From contig NZ_KB905370.1 in assembly GCF_000378985.1 (NCBI RefSeq), positions 2,983,210-3,047,209 of the forward strand: a DNA stretch of 64,000 nucleotides, given 5' to 3'. The notes beneath the pieces are model-generated. The model was not told the DNA's origin and ran no database searches. It saw only the letters and a list, made by a program, of their open reading frames with translations. This stretch comes from Ensifer sp. BR816. GTDB lineage: Bacteria; Pseudomonadota; Alphaproteobacteria; Rhizobiales; Rhizobiaceae. This document shows positions 1 to 8,750 of the stretch, in pieces. Position 1 is the first letter of the stretch. Each line of letters begins with the position of its first letter. A program made the position numbers and the translations under genes.

Positions 1-507
1 TTCCGGTGCGGGGGATACGGGCGTTTCCGGCCTGGGCCGGCTGATTTCCGTGCTGATCCTTTCCACGACGCGGCTGAGGCGTTCGAAGATCTGGCTTTCC
101 GATCCCGCCTCCTTCAGCACCCGGACCTTTTCGATGATGTTGTACTGGTAGGTGGGGAGGTTCTGCGCCACCTCGCTGACCTGCACCGCGAGGATGGCGC
201 TGAATGCGGTGAGGAATAGGAAGGCCGTCGCGACGGTGCCGATTACGGCGACCGAGCGCGGCAGCCCCACTCTTCGAAGTCTCGATACAGCCGGCGCAAG
301 CGCGAAGGTGAGCAGGATTGCGATCGCCAGTGGCAGAAACACTTCGCTGGCGAAATAGAGGACAGCCACCGTCGCCGCCGTCGCGGCAAGCGTCGGAAGC
401 CGGGAAGGCTGGGCGATTGCCGCCGTTCCTGGCGCGCCTGCGATCTGCAATGATCTGGTACCGGCCTTGACCGGATCCTGGTCGGCTCTCCGCGAAAACC
501 TCAGCAT
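1..507 (-). CDS. AI-2E family transporter, N-terminal part (cut by window edge)
   Basis: The minus-strand frame starts at the ATG at 507-505 and stays open to the window edge, giving 169 codons. After a polar N-terminus of about 40 residues there are closely spaced hydrophobic segments. The first pair, around residues 41-75, contains TVAVLYFASEVFLPLAIAIL and LTFALAPAVSRLRRVGLPRS. A third follows at about 84-108. A polar, amphipathic stretch (VSEVAQNLPTYQYNIIEKV) then begins. This arrangement, including the P-x(5)-LLTFAL-like turn, is typical of the PerM/YdiK/TqsA (AI-2E exporter) superfamily of inner-membrane proteins. The substrate cannot be told from sequence; many members have nothing to do with AI-2. 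It reads away from the DUF1328 gene on the same strand, 70 bases downstream of it. Confidence 0.8.
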   Translation of the reverse strand, partial: MLRFSRRADQDPVKAGTRSLQIAGAPGTAAIAQPSRLPTLAATAATVAVLYFASEVFLPLAIAILLTFALAPAVSRLRRVGLPRSVAVIGTVATAFLFLTAFSAILAVQVSEVAQNLPTYQYNIIEKVRVLKEAGSESQIFERLSRVVERISTEISRPRPETPVSPAPE

Positions 508-577
508 CTTATCCCCTATGCCCCGAAACCTTCAGACTGCCTTGTGCATCTCCGAAGGGCCTTGGGCAAGATGAGGC

Positions 578-751
578 CTACACCACGGCACTGCCGGCGA
601 GCAGCGCAAGGATCAGGAAGAGCAGGAATATGGCGAGCGCCAGATAGAACAGGATCTTGGCGATCCCGGCCGTCGCCGCGGAGATGCCGGAAAAACCGAG
701 GAATCCGGTAATCAGCGAGATAACCAGGAAAATAAGAGCCCACTTGAGCAT
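578..751 (-). CDS. DUF1328 family small membrane protein (YtjA-like)
   Basis: This 57-residue protein is almost entirely hydrophobic: it starts [20 protein letters not shown], continues with a [14 protein letters not shown] linker and ends in a second transmembrane helix rich in Leu. The arrangement matches the two-helix DUF1328/YtjA family. I chose the ATG at 751 because the family begins with MLKWA and an AAGG sits just upstream. A longer in-frame start at 799 would add 16 polar residues not typical of the family. The function of the family is unknown. It lies between the AI-2E transporter gene and a palindromic intergenic element. Confidence 0.85.
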   Translation of the reverse strand: MLKWALIFLVISLITGFLGFSGISAATAGIAKILFYLALAIFLLFLILALLAGSAVV

Positions 752-811
752 GGCGCAACCTTCATTCGTGACGTCCTGGTAAGCAATTAGGGCAGCCATG
801 AAGGAAGCCTA

Positions 812-915
812 GCGCATCGGCTCGAAAATCGGGCCCGATTTTCGGAAAGCACGATGCGTAGCTTCAAAGACTTACAGCGTCCTTTGTGCGTCCTGAAGAA
901 CGTACGGCGCTGTAG
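812..915. repeat. Palindromic intergenic element, copy A (two hairpins)
   Basis: Two consecutive inverted repeats fill the gap between the DUF1328 gene and the end of the cellulose operon. The first has outer arms CGCATCG (813-819) and CGATGCG (852-858) around a perfect 22-base palindrome at 823-844. The second has arms TACAGCG (873-879) and CGCTGTA (908-914). The second hairpin shares the CAGCG...CCTTT...GCGTC...CGCTG layout with copies B and C at 41.4 kb and 45.0 kb. Elements of this kind are abundant between rhizobial genes. This copy lies just past the stop of the TPR gene and could end or stabilise that transcript. Confidence 0.8.
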
Positions 916-930
916 AGGAGCACTCGCCTG

Positions 931-3096
931 CTACTTGTTCGGCCAGATCTCCTGCTCCCTGCTGACGTCGGCGAGGCCACGCCGCGCGTCCCGGTTACCG
1001 GTTGCCGCGGCGGCTTCGAAGATGCGCTTCGCTTCGGTGAAACGGTTGAGGTTGAGATAGGCATAGCCGCGCAGCACCATCAGGTCGGTACGCTCCGTGG
1101 AGATCCGCCGCAACTGATCGAGGAATATCAGGGTCTCGCGGTAGCGGCCGGCGTCGAAGGCGGCGATTGCCCTGTCTGCCAGTATAGCGGTCTGCAGTTC
1201 GGCCACGCGGGCACGGCTTTGCGGCGACTTTGTCGCGGCGACGGCCGCCTTGCTGGTCAGCCCGGCGCGCAGATAGGCCAGGCTCTGGCCGTAGGCGGCA
1301 TCCTCCCTCACGGCGGAAGCAGGAGCACGAAGCGCAACCTCGAAGGCTTGGGCGGCCTCAAGCGGACGGTTCATGTCCATCAGGCACCATCCCCGCGCCA
1401 ATGCCGCCTGCGGCGACAGGTGGCTCGGGTCGACGGTCTCGCGGCAGCCGATCGTCCTTCGCACGACCTGACGCGGCGCGGTGCCGACCCGAACGGGCAA
1501 GCTACCCTGTCGACGGATAACGGCAACGGCCGGCTGGCCGCTTGCCGCAGCGATCGGCTGGGGGCCTTGGACCGGCGGAGTTGGAAGCTGACCGGGCGCC
1601 GCCGGCTTTTCCGGCTCGCCAAGGCGAGCGATCCGCTCCGAGCGGCCGGCCCATAGCCGCTGGATTTCGGCCGTGCCGGCGGTGTCGCCGAGCTGGTGGC
1701 GGGTGATCGCCAGACCGTAGGCCGACGGCTCGTCATCCGGCTTCCAGCTGAGCGCCGTCGAAAACCATTGAAGGGCCGTTTGCGGCTGCCCCAGGGTGCG
1801 GGCATACCAGCCGAACTGCTGCGCGGTTGCCGGGTCGCGCGCCTTGATGGTCTCCTGTGCTATGCGCTGAAGGACCTCGCCGGTGAGAACCACCGGCGGT
1901 TCTATCGCCAGCAGATTGGCGGTTGCGGCCATATAGGTGGCGAGAGCGTCGGCCGACGCATCCCGCCAGGGATAGAGCACCTTCTCGGCTTCTTCCGGCG
2001 CCTTGCGGTCGATCAAGGTGAGCGCCAGGCCTTGCGAGGCGGAGGCCGAGTCCTGCTTTTCGCGCGCGCGCCTGAACCATTGCTCCGCCGCGCTCATGTT
2101 CTTGCGGCGCAAGTGATACCAGCCGAGTAGCAGCGCGTCCGACGCCGTTCCCTGCGTCTCGACCAGCCGTTCGACGCGCTGCAGGTATTTCGGGTCGACG
2201 GCAAGCGTCGCGTCGTCTTCGCCCTCGGCGACGAAGCGGCGGGCGAGATCGTCGCGGATGCTTTCAAATTCCAGCGTTCCGGAGGCGTTTGGCCTTTCGT
2301 AGGAAAGCAGTTCCTGGACGATGGCGTAGGGCAGGGCGGCGGCGGCTTTCTGCAGAGTCGCCAGCCGCTCCGGCTCGCTGTCGCAATTCTTCAGGATGTA
2401 GAGATAGGCGTCGCGCGCCCGTGTCTGGCGGTTCGTTTCCGCGAAAGCCTCGGCGACGCGCCAAAGCACGTCGACCTCGCTGCAAGTGAGCAGGATCGGC
2501 GTGCGCGCGCCGACCTGAATGACGGTCTCATACTGTTTGAGATCGGAGGCATTGACGAGCCGTGCCCGCGCTTCGGCGACATCGAGGCGCTCGAGGAGAT
2601 CGGGTGGCGGCTGCCAACCGGCCTCCTTTGTTTGCCGTTCGGCGATCGCTTTGCGCACTTCCGCGTAGCGCTCTTGCGAATAGAGCTGCCACATGGCTTC
2701 GAGCTGCACATCCTTGTTGCGGGGGACGGCCAAGGGATCGTCAGGAGGCGTCCAGTTGGGGTATAGCGCTCTGAGGCGCGAAATCTCCGCCTGCAGACGG
2801 GCGGTGTCGCCCTGGCTGGCGAAGTAGCGCAGGGCCGATTCGTCGACCGCCGGCGGCTCGTCAGCCGGAGGGGTTTTCGCTTCAGGCGGCGTTCCCGCTT
2901 GGGCGACGTCGAGCGAACCGGGCTCTCGCGCCCCCTTCCTGCCGCCCTCCGCATGGCCGAAGGGAGCGGCCAGTTCCGGTGCGGCACTGGCGATGAAGTC
3001 TCCCAAGCCCTTGCGCAGATGGTTGCCGTCGGCGAAGCCGGCGATGCCGATCACCGCGGCGGTGACACCTGCGAAGGCTATGACTGGAAACTTCAT
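931..3096 (-). CDS. TPR protein of the cellulose operon (BcsK-like, in place of BcsC)
   Basis: This 721-aa protein begins with a short N-terminal hydrophobic segment (MKFPVIAFAGVTAAVIGIAG), a signal peptide or anchor. A low-complexity Ala/Pro-rich linker follows (about 40-85). The rest is tetratricopeptide-type helical repeats, seen for example as LLLGWYHLRRKNMSAAEQWF, GWCLMDMNRPLEAAQAFEVA and RGYAYLNLNRFTEAKRIFEA. It is the last gene of the operon, and its ATG (3096-3094) overlaps the bcsZ stop as ATGA with GGAG five bases upstream. It ends shortly after the last repeat, so it lacks the C-terminal outer-membrane barrel of E. coli BcsC. In the type III cellulose operons of rhizobia and agrobacteria the TPR gene is called bcsK; I infer this is its counterpart, a periplasmic scaffold for cellulose export. 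Confidence 0.75.
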   Translation of the reverse strand: MKFPVIAFAGVTAAVIGIAGFADGNHLRKGLGDFIASAAPELAAPFGHAEGGRKGAREPGSLDVAQAGTPPEAKTPPADEPPAVDESALRYFASQGDTARLQAEISRLRALYPNWTPPDDPLAVPRNKDVQLEAMWQLYSQERYAEVRKAIAERQTKEAGWQPPPDLLERLDVAEARARLVNASDLKQYETVIQVGARTPILLTCSEVDVLWRVAEAFAETNRQTRARDAYLYILKNCDSEPERLATLQKAAAALPYAIVQELLSYERPNASGTLEFESIRDDLARRFVAEGEDDATLAVDPKYLQRVERLVETQGTASDALLLGWYHLRRKNMSAAEQWFRRAREKQDSASASQGLALTLIDRKAPEEAEKVLYPWRDASADALATYMAATANLLAIEPPVVLTGEVLQRIAQETIKARDPATAQQFGWYARTLGQPQTALQWFSTALSWKPDDEPSAYGLAITRHQLGDTAGTAEIQRLWAGRSERIARLGEPEKPAAPGQLPTPPVQGPQPIAAASGQPAVAVIRRQGSLPVRVGTAPRQVVRRTIGCRETVDPSHLSPQAALARGWCLMDMNRPLEAAQAFEVALRAPASAVREDAAYGQSLAYLRAGLTSKAAVAATKSPQSRARVAELQTAILADRAIAAFDAGRYRETLIFLDQLRRISTERTDLMVLRGYAYLNLNRFTEAKRIFEAAAATGNRDARRGLADVSREQEIWPNK

Positions 3097-4136
3097 AAAC
3101 ACTCCGGGTGCTTTTCCTCCACGAAAGACAACCCCAGCAGGTGCAGGGTCGAAGGGTAATATTGCGTAGGGCGGAACGCCCTGGAATCTTCGGGCACCTT
3201 GGTACCTTCGAGCACACAGGCCAGAATATGGTTAACAAATCGATAACCGGGATCCGTCAGCGTCGCGCGCACCGCCCCGCTTTCGAGATCGCGGGTCAGA
3301 AGCTCGCCCTGCGGACCAGACATCCCACGTTGCAGCCTCAGGAGCATCTCCCGGTCTGATTGATCGGAGCGCACGAGATAAAGGGGAATGCGCAGAGCGT
3401 TGAAACCGAATTCTCGCGGAAATCCCGCAGCCGGCTTGAGCGTCGTCTTGGCGCTTACCCAATCGGCCGGCATGTCCTGCGGTCCGAATTTCATGCCCTG
3501 GATCATCGCCTTGCCGTCCGCCCCGAGCGCCTGCCATTTCGGCGAGGGGACGAGCCGATCGAGCACGGGCAGTGCTTCGAACACCCAATAGGAGGGATTG
3601 ATGACCGGGCCATCGTCGCGATCGGCGGCTGAAAACCCCGCGATACCGGGCAAGAGCAGCGTGCGCCCGCCATGCTTGACGACGGTCTTGTCGAGAATGG
3701 CCCTGGCGATTGTGGCTGCCGCCTGCGAATAATCGCTGCGGCCCCAGCGCTCGGCAGCGAGCGCCAGGCCATAGGCGATCAGAATGTCGCCGTCGGTCGC
3801 ATTGTTGATGTCGGTGACATGCGGGTCGCTGTCCGGACTCCATCTCCAGGCGGCGAGCCCGTCGTCGCGCAACAGAAGTTCGCGACGCGTAAAGGACCAG
3901 ATCTGCTCGAAATCGGCCGGTTCGTTTGCCAGGAGCGAAAGCAGCAGGCCGTATCCCTGTCCCTCGCTATGGCTGACATTGCCATTGGCGTCGTCGAGGA
4001 TGCGGCCGTCCGGATCGAGAAACTTCGACTTGTACTGCGCCCAGGCGTCGGCTTTCACGCTTCCCTGCCTCTCATCCGCTTCGGCCCGTCCGGCCAGCGC
4101 CGCCAGAAGGAGCGCGAATATCAACAGGTATCTCAT
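3093..4136 (-). CDS. bcsZ: Cellulose synthase-associated endoglucanase, GH8 (BcsZ)
   Basis: This is a 347-aa periplasmic endo-1,4-beta-glucanase of glycoside hydrolase family 8. A cleavable signal peptide is visible (MRYLLIFALLLAALAGRAEA). The GH8 acid lies in NVSHSEGQGYG (Glu58), and the family signature ATDGDILIAYGL follows at about 113-124. The length matches BcsZ of enterics and agrobacteria (about 350-370 aa). Its start overlaps the bcsB stop by four bases (ATGA) and its stop overlaps the next gene the same way, so the genes are translationally coupled. BcsZ trims nascent glucan and is needed for normal cellulose output in most bacteria tested. Confidence 0.93.
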   Translation of the reverse strand: MRYLLIFALLLAALAGRAEADERQGSVKADAWAQYKSKFLDPDGRILDDANGNVSHSEGQGYGLLLSLLANEPADFEQIWSFTRRELLLRDDGLAAWRWSPDSDPHVTDINNATDGDILIAYGLALAAERWGRSDYSQAAATIARAILDKTVVKHGGRTLLLPGIAGFSAADRDDGPVINPSYWVFEALPVLDRLVPSPKWQALGADGKAMIQGMKFGPQDMPADWVSAKTTLKPAAGFPREFGFNALRIPLYLVRSDQSDREMLLRLQRGMSGPQGELLTRDLESGAVRATLTDPGYRFVNHILACVLEGTKVPEDSRAFRPTQYYPSTLHLLGLSFVEEKHPECL

Positions 4137-6475
4137 GTTCGGCGCCCCAGTTTACCGAGCAGCACGGCAGTGGCCAATCCGAGCACGACTGCAAGGCTGA
4201 CGAGCAGGACCGCATAGAAGAGAATGTTCGTCGAAAGCCAGTTCGCGGCGATCAGGCGATAGTTCCAAAAGGACGGCGGTTGTGTCTCGACGAGGCTGAA
4301 GCGGCGGGCCGGTGTGGCGCTCACCTTGTCGTCGACGGGGTTGTAAACCGCAATATGCCCCGACACTTCGCTCCATCGGGACGTGTCCGCGATCGCCGCC
4401 ACTCCCTCGCGCAGCAATGCCGGCGAAGGAGCTGCCACGACCGTCCAGGTGGCGTTTTCTGCCGGATTGGCCGATTGTGCCACCAGCAGGGTCGCCGCTT
4501 CCGGCGGAACGAAAGGCGCCTCGGCCTCTGGTATCAATCGCAGCGAATTCAGCGAAATGTCGAAATTCTCCTTGAGCCAGCTCTCGAAATCGATGATGGC
4601 GCTCCGCCAGCCGCCGCCCTTCAGCCGCGTCTGCCATTCGTCTAGCGCCGTTTGTGTGTTGCGCCCCTGGGCAACGTCCTTCGCGCTCCCCCAGGACGCC
4701 TGGCTGACCGTGTCGATCCCGGCCTGCGTCAGCACCATCGTCGGCAGCTGCGGCATGGCGCCGATAAACAGCGCTTGCCGGCCGTCGGCCACCAGCGGAT
4801 CGGCGATCGATTCGATCTGCATCGGCCGTCCACCGGCGACGGCCAGCTTCGCGATGAAGGTCCCAGCCGCGGAAAGCGTGTCGGCGTCGGTCCTGTCGAT
4901 GAAGAGTGCCACCGGATCGGCGCTCCCGCGATACGGATAGGCCGAGCCGGACGTTGCCGCCAGATCCGGGCGCCGTGCGATGCGGGCGAAATCGGGCATC
5001 GCGAATTCAGACGTGTCGAACAGGGCAAAGCGTGGTTCGGTGGAGGCGGCGCTCCCGGGGGCGCATATTTTGTCGGCTTCGGTCAGCAGGACCGCTTCCA
5101 ATTCGATGAGATTGGCTCCGGGCCGGAAATGCCGCAGCGTCACATTGATCGGAAGATGGCGAAGAATCCCGCCCGCCGATGCTTCCAGGGCGACCGTCGT
5201 GGCTATGTTGCCGTTGACATAGACGTCGATCCGGCTTCCGGGACGCACCGCCTCCGTGTAGGCGGCGTCGAGAAGGATGGTGGCCTCGCCATAAGCGTCG
5301 GCATAGAAATCCGATGGGATAGCCACCTGGAGGGGCGTCCGGAACCGCCGGCCGGAAAATTCGGTCGTCGCGACGCCCAGCTCGGAAAAGCGCAGCCGCT
5401 TGCCGGAAAATACCAGCGGCGTTTGCGGCAGCCGCCAGCGCTCCGTCTTGATGATATCGCGCGGGATGTTCGTCGGTCGCTCCGTCGCCGCAGTGATCGT
5501 TTCGATGGCGACGGAAACGGCCGTCCAATCGGGGCCGCTGAGGACGAGAACCGGCGCATGTGCCGGCTCGGTTTCGGCGAAGGCGGCAATTGGGCCGGTT
5601 GCCGCCTCGGCGGGCAGCGAGGGAAGGAGGGGCTGGAGTTCCGTTGCGGTTCCGGCAAGGATCGTCAGCTCTCCGGGCTTGTCGAGCTCCGGCATGACGC
5701 GGCTGAAGACGACCGATTGGGACCGCATGCGCCCGAGCAGCGCGACGCCCTGCGCCAGCCGCATCAGCACCGGCACGCGGCTCGGCTGCTCCAGAGCGGG
5801 CGCCACGATGTTGAACTGGGTTCGACCGGCCTCGTTCGTGCCGACGGCCTGAATGTCTTCGATGGCGCTCAGCGCCCGGGGCTCCTCCCCCTCGAATGTG
5901 ATGAAGGCGCTCTCCGAGGCGATTTCCGTCCAGAGTTCGTAGGTCGACTGGATCGTGCAGTCGGTTCGATGGCGGTGGCGCGCGCGGAAGCGGATTTCGT
6001 TCTCGCCGGTACGCAACAGGCCGGGAGGGATGTCGTAGCTGCGCTCATGCGGCTCATCGGCCGCCTGCACCGCTCCTTCGCCGACCAGCTTGCCGTTGAC
6101 CAGCACGGACAGGACGGATGCCTCGGGGGCGACAACGATCGCGTTCTGATAGGCAAAGCTCAGCTCGCGGCCGGCTTGCGCCTGCGCCGGCGTCAGATAG
6201 ATGGACCAGGCGCGCTCGTCCGCTTCACCGGCGAGCGACACGGTCGGAGACGGTAGGATGAAGCGCAGGAACGGCTCGGCAGGCGGCCGGGGCGCGCTCA
6301 CCTCGGGGTTTTTGCCGGGCCTTGGCTCCGCATTACGTCCTTGCGGTGCTTGCTCCACCGGCGGCGCGGCACGCTCCTCGGCAGGGCGTTCACCCGACAT
6401 GTCGAAGGGAGAGGGCTGTGCAGCCGCCGGCGACCCGGCCAAGAGTACCATCAGGAGTGCGAGCACGCGGTTCAT
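4133..6475 (-). CDS. bcsB: Cellulose synthase regulatory/periplasmic subunit BcsB
   Basis: This 780-aa subunit has an N-terminal signal peptide (MNRVLALLMVLLAGSPAAAQ), a large periplasmic region with carbohydrate-binding-like and ferredoxin-like segments, and a single C-terminal transmembrane helix (about 748-772, FYAVLLVSLAVVLGLATAVL) ending in a short basic tail. That is the BcsB architecture: the C-terminal helix packs on BcsA and the periplasmic part guides the glucan. I start it at the ATG at 6475, which overlaps the bcsA stop as ATGA. An in-frame start at 6619 would put 48 polar residues before the signal peptide and lie deep inside bcsA. Confidence 0.92.
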   Translation of the reverse strand: MNRVLALLMVLLAGSPAAAQPSPFDMSGERPAEERAAPPVEQAPQGRNAEPRPGKNPEVSAPRPPAEPFLRFILPSPTVSLAGEADERAWSIYLTPAQAQAGRELSFAYQNAIVVAPEASVLSVLVNGKLVGEGAVQAADEPHERSYDIPPGLLRTGENEIRFRARHRHRTDCTIQSTYELWTEIASESAFITFEGEEPRALSAIEDIQAVGTNEAGRTQFNIVAPALEQPSRVPVLMRLAQGVALLGRMRSQSVVFSRVMPELDKPGELTILAGTATELQPLLPSLPAEAATGPIAAFAETEPAHAPVLVLSGPDWTAVSVAIETITAATERPTNIPRDIIKTERWRLPQTPLVFSGKRLRFSELGVATTEFSGRRFRTPLQVAIPSDFYADAYGEATILLDAAYTEAVRPGSRIDVYVNGNIATTVALEASAGGILRHLPINVTLRHFRPGANLIELEAVLLTEADKICAPGSAASTEPRFALFDTSEFAMPDFARIARRPDLAATSGSAYPYRGSADPVALFIDRTDADTLSAAGTFIAKLAVAGGRPMQIESIADPLVADGRQALFIGAMPQLPTMVLTQAGIDTVSQASWGSAKDVAQGRNTQTALDEWQTRLKGGGWRSAIIDFESWLKENFDISLNSLRLIPEAEAPFVPPEAATLLVAQSANPAENATWTVVAAPSPALLREGVAAIADTSRWSEVSGHIAVYNPVDDKVSATPARRFSLVETQPPSFWNYRLIAANWLSTNILFYAVLLVSLAVVLGLATAVLLGKLGRRT

Positions 6476-8643
6476 TTGCTTGCTCCCGCTTCGGTTTTCA
6501 CGCTGCGGAAGAAATAGATGAGACCGCGGTTCATCTGATAAAGCGCCAGCCAGAGGAACCAGAATGTGCCGCGCACGAGACCCGGATTGCCGCGCCGCAT
6601 GCGCTGAAACTCGCTCCACTGCTGCGAGTTCGCGAAGATGAGGTCGGCGACAAGGCTATGGTGGCGGGCGATTTCCGGCAGATAGCGGCAGCCGACGATG
6701 GTCAGATCGCCATCGGTCTCGATATTCCTGATCGAAACCGGCAGCGTTTCGAAGCTGCCGTTGCCGCTATAGGGCTCGAAGCGGATGTGCCCTTTCGTGT
6801 CGATGAGCAGCCCGTCGGTGGGCAGGCCGTAGACTTGGACTCTCGCCCCATGCGCTGAAACATTCTCGATCGTTGCCGGATAGGTTTGCTCGCCGAACGA
6901 GAACTCGCAGCGTCGGCTGACCTTCACACGCCTCGAGGCAGCCTTTTCACCACGCTCGGAAACGACGCCGAGCGCGCAGCCGGCCATGATGAGATTGAGG
7001 AGATTCCAGCCGCCGACGACGAGCGTGATATCCGCCTTGTAAGGCTCCGTATAGACCCGGTAAATGGCGAGCGCAGTGGCGATAAGGAGCACCGCGAAGA
7101 TGACGAAGAACGGCCGGCTGATCTCGGAAAGCCGGCTTTCGAGGACGGATTCGTCCTTTGCCGTCACCTTGAACGTCGGCTTGCGCGGGTTGAGTAGAAC
7201 CGAGACGACCGCCGGCAGCAGATGCACGGTCTGCGCATATTCGTAGAGCTCGGATATCCAGGGCCAGCGGAACGATCCGTAGAGATAGTTCTGCATCGTC
7301 AGGTTCACGAGCATGTAGACGAGCGTATAGGCGAGGAACTCGCCGCCCGATGCGGTGAAGATCTGGAGGTCGAAGAACAGGTAGAAAAGCGGTGCGAAGA
7401 GGAAAATCGTCCGCGAGAACGGAAACAGCCAGAAGAGCGTCGACGACATGTAGCAGAGGCGCTGCGGTATGGACAGGCCGCCCTTGAGCAGAGGGAAGCG
7501 GAACATCAGGATCTGCATCATTCCCTGCGCCCAGCGGCTGCGCTGGCCGATGAAACTCGCGAAAGTCGCCGGCTGCAATCCGGCGATCAGGGGTCGGTCG
7601 ACATAGACGCTGTTCCAGCCGCGCCCATGCAGCGCCAGTGCGGTCTCGCAATCCTCGGTGATGCTCAAGCCGCTGAAGCCGCTCGTATCCTCCAGCGCCT
7701 TGCGCCGGAGCACGGCCGCCGAGCCGCAGAAGAAGGCGGCGTTCCACTTGTCGAGACCGCGCTGGATGATGCCGTAGAACATCTCGTTCTCGCTCGGCAT
7801 CTTCTCGAAGGTCCTGAGGTTTCGCTCGAGCGGATCGGGGTTGAGGAAGAAATGCGGCGTCTGTACCAGGAACAGGCGCGGATCGTCCTCGAAATAGCCG
7901 ACCGTTTCGAGCAGGAAGTCGCGCGCCGGCGCATGGTCGGCATCGAATACGGCGATCAGCTCGCCGTTCGAATGCAGCATCCCGTTGTTGAGATTGCCGG
8001 CCTTGGCATGCTCGTTGCGGTCGCGGGTGAGGTAGCGTACGCCGAGATCCTCGCAGAGTTTCTGCAGTTCCCGGTGCCGCGCGGCAGCGCGCTGCGCATC
8101 GACGAGATTGGTGGAATTGCGCTTCTGCAACGTGCCGCCGTCGTCGAGCAGCCAGACCGTCAATTTCTCGGCCGGGTAGTCCATGCCCTTCGCCGCGGCG
8201 AGCGTGTTGGCAAGCAGGTCTGTATCCTCGTTATAGGACGGCACGAAAATGTCGACCTTCGGGTATTTCCCCGGCGTCGCCGAACGCGAGGGCCGCGGCG
8301 GAAGCGGCATGGCGACCACGAACAGGCTGAGACCGAGCATCATCACGCTGTACATTTCGGCGAGGTAGAGCAGGATTCCCGGAATGAAATTCTCGGGCTG
8401 GTTGACAGGTGGCAACGTGCTCGTCGTGCGCCAATAGACATAGCGCAGCACCATGGCGCTGCCGAAAGCCAGCGCGACGAGCCGCCATTTGCCGCCTGCA
8501 TCCAGGAGCTTGATGAGCGCCATGAACGTCACGACAAGGACGCTTGCGACCAGCTGCGTCTGCATGTTGACGGGCAGCGTGATGAGCGTGACCAGGCAAA
8601 GGGATATGACAACCCATGCGGCAAGAGTCGCGGCCTTACTCAT
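6472..8643 (-). CDS. bcsA: Cellulose synthase catalytic subunit, c-di-GMP-dependent (BcsA)
   Basis: This 723-aa inner-membrane family-2 glycosyltransferase polymerises UDP-glucose to beta-1,4-glucan. The ordered motifs are the DDG of the UDP site (about 167), DAD (234-236), the catalytic TED (329-331) and QRSRW (367-371). The C-terminal part holds a PilZ domain with RRCEF and NVSAHGARV, the c-di-GMP contact motifs. Several transmembrane helices flank the GT domain. The ATG at 8643 has GGAAGG seven bases upstream; an in-frame TTG at 8658 overlaps that ribosome-binding site and is unlikely. It is followed by bcsB with a four-base overlap. The PilZ motifs predict post-translational control by c-di-GMP. 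Confidence 0.96.
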   Translation of the reverse strand: MSKAATLAAWVVISLCLVTLITLPVNMQTQLVASVLVVTFMALIKLLDAGGKWRLVALAFGSAMVLRYVYWRTTSTLPPVNQPENFIPGILLYLAEMYSVMMLGLSLFVVAMPLPPRPSRSATPGKYPKVDIFVPSYNEDTDLLANTLAAAKGMDYPAEKLTVWLLDDGGTLQKRNSTNLVDAQRAAARHRELQKLCEDLGVRYLTRDRNEHAKAGNLNNGMLHSNGELIAVFDADHAPARDFLLETVGYFEDDPRLFLVQTPHFFLNPDPLERNLRTFEKMPSENEMFYGIIQRGLDKWNAAFFCGSAAVLRRKALEDTSGFSGLSITEDCETALALHGRGWNSVYVDRPLIAGLQPATFASFIGQRSRWAQGMMQILMFRFPLLKGGLSIPQRLCYMSSTLFWLFPFSRTIFLFAPLFYLFFDLQIFTASGGEFLAYTLVYMLVNLTMQNYLYGSFRWPWISELYEYAQTVHLLPAVVSVLLNPRKPTFKVTAKDESVLESRLSEISRPFFVIFAVLLIATALAIYRVYTEPYKADITLVVGGWNLLNLIMAGCALGVVSERGEKAASRRVKVSRRCEFSFGEQTYPATIENVSAHGARVQVYGLPTDGLLIDTKGHIRFEPYSGNGSFETLPVSIRNIETDGDLTIVGCRYLPEIARHHSLVADLIFANSQQWSEFQRMRRGNPGLVRGTFWFLWLALYQMNRGLIYFFRSVKTEAGASK

Positions 8644-8750
8644 ACATTTGCCTTCCAACAGCGGCCTTCATGCCGCTGGCAATGATTTACAACACAAACC
8701 GGATCAGACTATCCCGTTGAGCCCCATAGCAGGCCCGAGTTAGCGCCCTG

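Noticed and set aside
4652..6256. A 534-codon plus-strand open frame opposite bcsB
   Set aside because: The composition is Arg/Gly/Asp-rich without hydrophobic or motif structure, and bcsB on the minus strand is convincing and coupled to its neighbours.
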